A stretch of DNA of 64,000 bases from Warburgia ugandensis (lineage: Eukaryota > Streptophyta > Magnoliopsida > Canellales > Canellaceae), in assembly GCA_035236585.1 (NCBI GenBank), contig CP141135.1, positions 72,951,057 through 73,015,056 on the forward strand, written 5' to 3'. Under the pieces are notes generated by a model. The model saw only the letters and a program-made list of their open reading frames with translations. It did not search any database and was not told where the DNA came from. A program made the translations under genes and the position numbers. Of this stretch, positions 58,547-64,000 are shown one piece after another; the stretch's first letter is position 1; each line of letters opens with the position of its first letter.

Positions 58547-58575
58547 CCACGTCAGCATTTTGTGCTGCCACGTCA
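58547..58575 (-). promoter_or_regulatory. Twin TGACGTGG elements
   Basis: The minus strand carries TGACGTGG at 58568-58575 and 58547-58554, 21 bp apart (two helical turns), about 260-290 bp before the ATG. The octamer is the classic UPRE/XBP1-type bZIP site and also contains TGACG and ACGT cores used by plant TGA and ABF factors. Function inferred. Confidence 0.4.
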
Positions 58576-61181
58576 ACCGATTCCACAGACTTGTAGATAT
58601 TTTTTAGAACTCTAACCAAAGGTCTTGGTTTTGGTGTTATTTACGGATAGCCTAATTTTAGGTATTTTTGGATGCCCCTTAGAACTCTAGCCACACCCTT
58701 ATCAGGGATTTTACTCGGTCCCACTTTTTTAATAATCTGAATTGTTCATGTAAATAATCTTGGCAATGAGCCATGTCCCACAATTACATTCCTTCCGGGT
58801 TTTGAGGTAACTTTTACCTGACAGACCCTACATTTTGATAATCTAAACGGTCCATTTTAGTAATCTTGGTACAGGGAACTATTCCTCAAAGATCACTTTA
58901 AATAATCTTATTAATGTCTATTTTTAAACTATTTTGAGTTCTAAAATGAATAATAGCAAAGCTAATGGTTTTCAAAACAACTCATATAATTTAATAGTAA
59001 AAGCAATTTTTTCTTAAACAAGTCTTACCAATTGCAAGACGAATAAAATGAATGACTCAGATCACTCAAGGAGATAGTAACAAAACCCAAATGAGGGTTG
59101 ATAACATTCCTATAATACCCTAGCGCCTTTCTTGACCAGGAAACTGAAGATAATTTTGTCCCTGGCACCGATATTTTGTACTGCAGAATAAATTAATTTT
59201 AAAATAGGATAAGATGCTCGAGTTGGCATAAGTGGTTTTAGTAGTATAAGTGTTTTTTTACAGGAATGCCCATGAATTTGATTAATGACTCTTTGTGCTA
59301 TTTTACTCTGTGATAAAGGGCATTTTTGTCTTTACACCTGCTGCCGGTCTTTTGCACTCTGGGTCGGCTTTCTACCTTTCAAGTGTTGGGTGAGCCATCT
59401 CACCGCCATTTGGAGATCCGGGAATGTTTGGATGATTTCAATCATTTTGTTTTGGGCATTTTTTTTTCTATTTTTCTAATAAGCAACGAAGGTCTAACAT
59501 GGCCCACGTTGTAACAACCATAATAGATGTTGATATAGTCAGGGCCCACAATGCCAATCAGTACTGGTCGAGTGTTTCATACATTAACCGTGAAATCATT
59601 CTTCTCAGTTAAGCCATAAATAAAACTGTTCACGTTTCCTTTAGTGTACAAGTAGGGACGGTTTGAAATCATTCATTTCGTAGTCATGGCCCACATAAAT
59701 CTTCATCACACGTGGATCCTGGTCATTTATTATTAAAATCTTCATGAATTGAAGGGCTATAATTGTCTGATGCAATGCTAGTTTGGCTAATTTGATCAAT
59801 AAATTGGTAGATAAAAGCTTTTCGCCGCTTTTTATTGAAAAAATAATAATACATGCCAGACCCATTGTTTTTGTATTTCTCATTCATCCAAACATTTTAT
59901 CTAATTCGGCCTGCTCCAGATTTTAGGTATCATGTTACAGATTTTAGCACTCCAAATTTACTTTTAGAGAGATGCTTCGGCTTAATCACTGGGGGCTATA
60001 TTAGCTTATGCGATCAATTGAGTTAGACATTTAAAAAATAAATATTTTGGATGAATATTTTGAATTATTTGAAAATAAAAACAAAATATAATATACTCAA
60101 TAATACATTTTTTCAATGAAAAGCTTTCTATCATAAAAGCCCAGAGAGAGAGAGAGAGAGAGCGAGGAAGGGGGAAAACTATAGGTTATGCTTTTGTGTA
60201 AAGACGGATGAGGGAGGGGGTGCAATGATCAGCATTCAATTGATTAAATGTTTATTTAATAGATAGTTAGAAGTTACGGTGGTGTTCGCAACGCATGTCA
60301 ACAACATTAAAAAGGATAAAACTGTGAAATTCATGTTCAAATTTTGACTCATTCATCGATAGCTAGGATCAGTACAAAGATTTCTCATTACAGTTTGTGT
60401 GACAACTTGCGTAGCAATGCAGTACACCGAGAAGAGATAAGAACACAATTTTTTTGTGGTTAACTTCTGATAAGTGTCATAGATAAGAGTCTTAGTAGCT
60501 TTGTGGTGATATGAAACATTTATCAAACGGAAGATTATATTGACTTTTGTGGAATCCTATGCCAGCAAGCGTGCAATCACAGGGTAAGTTGCGATGATGC
60601 GCATCATTTTATCTAGTAACGTTTATCCTTGAGCCATTCATCTCATTTCTTGGACTACAGATATCACGCAGCCAAGAAACTATGAAATTTTGATGATTCT
60701 AGAATAGAGAAACATGTAGCAATCCATCATAATACTTTTTCTCTTGTAAGATGCGCAAATCCATATTCTCTTACAATGGGACCGCAAATGATTCGGTTAG
60801 AATTCATATTCTGCAACAACAAGTCTTGAGAATTGGTGGTCCATCATTTTACTTCGATAGAGATTAACTAGTGGAAATTCAATATCTTGGAGATGCTTTT
60901 ATGACATCATGAACTCGAGTACTCATGGTGCTATTGAACAGGAAATAAGAAAGGTTTTACACTGTAGCATCTACAAGATGACCAAAACCCTAAGGTCGCT
61001 TTTTATGAGTTTCAAGGATCCTGATCCTTTCGACAAAAGGTCCTCTTAACTCTCTCATCCAAACCTTACAAACCTCTACTCAATATTATTTTTATTAGCT
61101 ACAAGCAATACTAACAATAACAAGGTGAAAGAAGTTTAGGATAAAAGAGCTACTAAAACTTCTATGGTTTATCATGCATTT
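58576..61181. other. No gene seen
   Basis: Non-coding. Near 58710-58880 words like GGTCCCACTTTTTTAATAAT and AATCTAAACGGTCCATTTTA recall diverged repeats at 1.1, 15.6 and 36.3 kb. A (GA)n tract lies at about 60143-60161. The overlapping frames near 59285-59514 are not recognisable. Confidence 0.5.
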
Positions 61182-61513
61182 GGTTACCTCCAGTATCTCA
61201 CTTTTAACACCAAGAATAGAAAGGGGTAGTACTTCTAACTTCACCATTTTGATAGTGAAGAATCACTTTCTATGACTTCATTAGAACTCTAAATGTAAGA
61301 TTGAAATGGTTCACTAGTGTGTGTGTATATATATACATACATACTTATAAATCATGCCATGGAGTTTGTTGTGATTCCTATTGAAATGTGTATGAAGTAA
61401 AACAATGGCAAGACTTTGTTGTGATTCCTAATGAGATGTGTATGAAGTAAAACAATAACAAGAATTTGTTGTGATTCCCATTGAAATGTGTGTGAAGTAA
61501 AACAATGGACAAT
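61182..61513. repeat. Interspersed repeat copy 2 with a 50-bp x 3 tandem array at its end
   Basis: It is the partner of 43627-43930. From 61361 the end unit (TTTGTTGTGATTCC, then GAAATGTGT, TGAAGTAAAACAAT) is present three times with an exact 50-bp period, whereas copy 1 has it once. Confidence 0.8.
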
Positions 61514-64000
61514 GACATATGTATTAGTTAGTCACACAAGTCGTGTTAAAAATATAACAAAGTTATACTTTGCACTTAAATAGAAACTCAATGAACCTTA
61601 ACTCAGGTAGTTGAAGCCGCTCAATAAGTGCAAGGAATATAACAACTCTTTTTTTGAGATTCAACCAAGCCAAATTTAGTCTATACCTCAACAAATTTGC
61701 ATGATCAGAATTGGTCCGTACTTTGTCTCCAAGATGAATGCCACAAAATAAAATATTCAAAATCTCTCTTATCAAATTACAATGAAACTCTAAAACAAAA
61801 AAAATAATAGCAAAACTTAATTTGCTTCAAAGACAATATCAAAATGGATTACAAATTTGAATTTTTAAGAGTATGAAAAAACAACAGGAACTTATTCCGT
61901 TAAAAAACTCTAGACCAAGAGTGTCATAAAGAGATACTCTGTTCTTCTAACTTTTTCAGGCAAAATCTAAGAGGGGGAATAAGAATATAGTAATGCTCAA
62001 CGAATAGGCTAGGAGCACTCCCTTATATAAGAGAGCGTTGCTTTGTGAATAAGACAACTAACTTGGCTCTCAATCTTTTTAAGAATACCCTAGCACTTTC
62101 CTTTCACATTGGTGGGCCTGACCAGAGAGAATTGAGCCTTTTAGCACTGGACCGCCTTCACAGCAACAAGCTTGCACACATGGACCACACACTACTAGGG
62201 GCACCACACACATAAAATCTATTTGTCCCATGTTAAGGACATTGGTATCATTATTTCTGATACGCTGCGGCTAAAGCATCAGCATCGTGTATGCTCCTAC
62301 TTTTAACCTTGGTGCGCGTAGAAAGAAAAAAAACGACTCCTCGACAGGGAACAAATAGCACTCCACTACTCAAAGCCCGTTTTCATTCTTTAATTGTTTC
62401 AGAAGTATATTAGCTTTAATTCTTTTGTTCATCAGTTTTTTATGTAAAAATCTAACCATGTGCCAAGTGCTAAGCAAGTGTATCATTTGTTCGTCGATTC
62501 CTTCTGCAAATTGGAGCTTGTTTGTGTCATTGAACATGTCATGCCTCTAGAAGACGACACCAAGGCATATGACCCCAACAAGTACATCTATTGAGTTCCC
62601 CTTACTTCATCGAACAGCCCAAAATTCAGTTATTTTAACTACATCGAATGATTTTAAAAATTGGTCAAGACTCTTTAGTTTATGGCCGCTTCTCTGTAGT
62701 ACCAGTAGCTGTTTCATTGAATTTGCTTCCTAAAGAAACTCATTACCAACATCGCACTTAAGATATCAAGCGAGGCACCTCAAGCAACCACTAGGTTATC
62801 TTGGCCGTAGGGCTTGAAGATTGCTTACTTAACCTATCTAAAATTTAGATATCTTTCACTAGTCTAATCTAGGATTAGAAACACATGCCCATTGCCAATG
62901 TCACTATTTCTTTCCATCAATGAAGATTCTCTCTCACAAGCTCCAACTTCTGTTGAGTAGGCTCTCTATCAGTCTCAGCCCCACCTCTCCTGTTCAACCA
63001 TGAAAAGTAGAACATTATTTGGCGGGCCTCCTCTTTTAAGGAATATTAAGGTTGGGAAATCATTATATATCAGTCAACTCCAGCTTGACAAAGAGAGGGA
63101 CATGAGAGTCAAACTAACATAAATTTTTTCACAAATTATCAATTATTATGGGATTTGGAATAATTACACATTCAAATTGGCAAATTAAGATGAGATTATT
63201 CCTAAATTGTCAATTACTATGAATATTTAAGAGAACCCTACACATTCAAACTATAATTAATTGCCAAAACCAATAATCTTCTAGCCAATCTCTACCAAGT
63301 TTCAACCAATCATCTCTGCCCAGGTGAGAGGAGAGGGCAAACCCCCTTGGACTGGCCAATATACTTTACAGTATGTTAGTCAAGTTTGAGGTCACTTGAT
63401 CTATTCGAGTTTGTCCAGTCTTAACTTAACCAAAGCTAGTCTAATCTAGCTAAATTTTTAGTCCAAAACATGGTTTCACCAGATCTAGCCTAACTTGAAC
63501 TAGCCAAATTTTAGAAGATATGAGGATGAGCTTGAGCGAGTTTAACTTGAACTAGAACGAGTTTGATTATGTTTGACCAGAATCTTACATAAATATTTAG
63601 ATATAAAAATAATACGCATTTGGGGCACAATTTTTGTGAAACCTATACAGGTCTAAAGTAATAGCCTCCAATAAGAAAATGGGTCATGGGCTGTATTGCA
63701 TGTCATAAAACCTGTTTGTAGGCCCTTCATACAGATCTTGTAGAGCTCATCATAGCTGTGCATAGAACCTCTCCCCAGATACATGTACACGAGCCTTAGG
63801 TTTGTCAAGCACTGCTGTTAAATACTTCCGCTGCAGCCCATCTGCATAGACAGGTAGGTAGGTTCAGACTTTGGTTCATGCCTCATTCACAGGATGGCCT
63901 GAGAGTCTGATAGTTTGGACTTACTATCGACCAGATAATTTCAAACAAGCATTTTCCTCAGTACAGATCGAGTTAGAACTGACAGATTATAATAGATGTT
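61514..64000. other. No gene seen
   Basis: AT-rich DNA to the window end. A minus frame at 61563-61775 is not recognisable. A CTAGTC/CTAGCC-type word recurs near 63410-63510 as local low-complexity. No SINE copies are seen here. Confidence 0.5.

Noticed and set aside
1-64000. CRISPR arrays, operons or a bacterial defence system
   Set aside because: The window is plant nuclear DNA. Tandem repeats here have no spacer-repeat architecture and genes are isolated single loci.

Overview
The window is nuclear DNA from a flowering plant. The evidence is AT-rich intergenic sequence, GT-AG introns, (CT)n/(GA)n tracts in gene leaders, plant-only protein families (an F-box/kelch protein of the SKIP11 type, a PRE/ILI-type atypical HLH protein, a MAG2/RINT1-like relic) and many copies of a tRNA-derived SINE that matches the Au-SINE family of angiosperms. 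I cannot place the species. Gene base use and low gene density suggest a non-grass, perhaps an early-diverging angiosperm or a eudicot, but that is a weak inference. Gene density is about one gene per 15 kb, and no bacterial, organellar or complete viral block is recognisable.

Layout. 1-8.1 kb: no supported gene; short repeats and several SINEs. 8.1-10.1 kb (+): F-box/kelch gene with an intact 407-codon frame, preceded by a leader that contains a tandemly repeated segment. 10.1-18.6 kb: no supported gene; SINEs and AT-rich DNA. 18.6-27.2 kb (+): a promoter-proximal block of duplicated segments, then a decayed but still exon-structured MAG2-like (RINT1/TIP20 family) pseudogene with a 5.1-kb intron that holds a SINE and a LINE tail. 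27.2-35.2 kb: no supported gene; SINE fragments and a hairpin MITE-like element. 35.36-35.85 kb (+): an intact single-exon gene for a small acidic protein of unknown function. 36-48 kb: repeat-rich, with a diverged duplicated unit (39.95-41.6 and 44.3-45.9 kb) in which SINE and LINE insertions differ between the copies. 48.8-49.4 kb (+): a two-exon PRE-type HLH gene, 88 residues after splicing, with a long CT microsatellite starting right at the stop codon. 51.5-54.7 kb: a probable LTR-element fossil without recognisable genes. 56.5-57.2 kb: a nested tandem repeat. 57.3-58.3 kb (-): a probable two-exon gene for an unrecognised 161-residue protein. 58.6-64 kb: no supported gene; interspersed and tandem repeats.

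The genes are unrelated single loci and do not form a pathway or cluster. The MAG2-like relic would once have encoded a Golgi-to-ER vesicle tether. The F-box/kelch protein would act in an SCF ubiquitin ligase. The PRE protein would antagonise DNA-binding bHLH factors in growth signalling. The most notable structural features are 19 Au-like SINE copies, all left of 48 kb and nine of them with recognisable target-site duplications, together with several local duplications in leaders and promoters. I found no convincing new multi-gene system.
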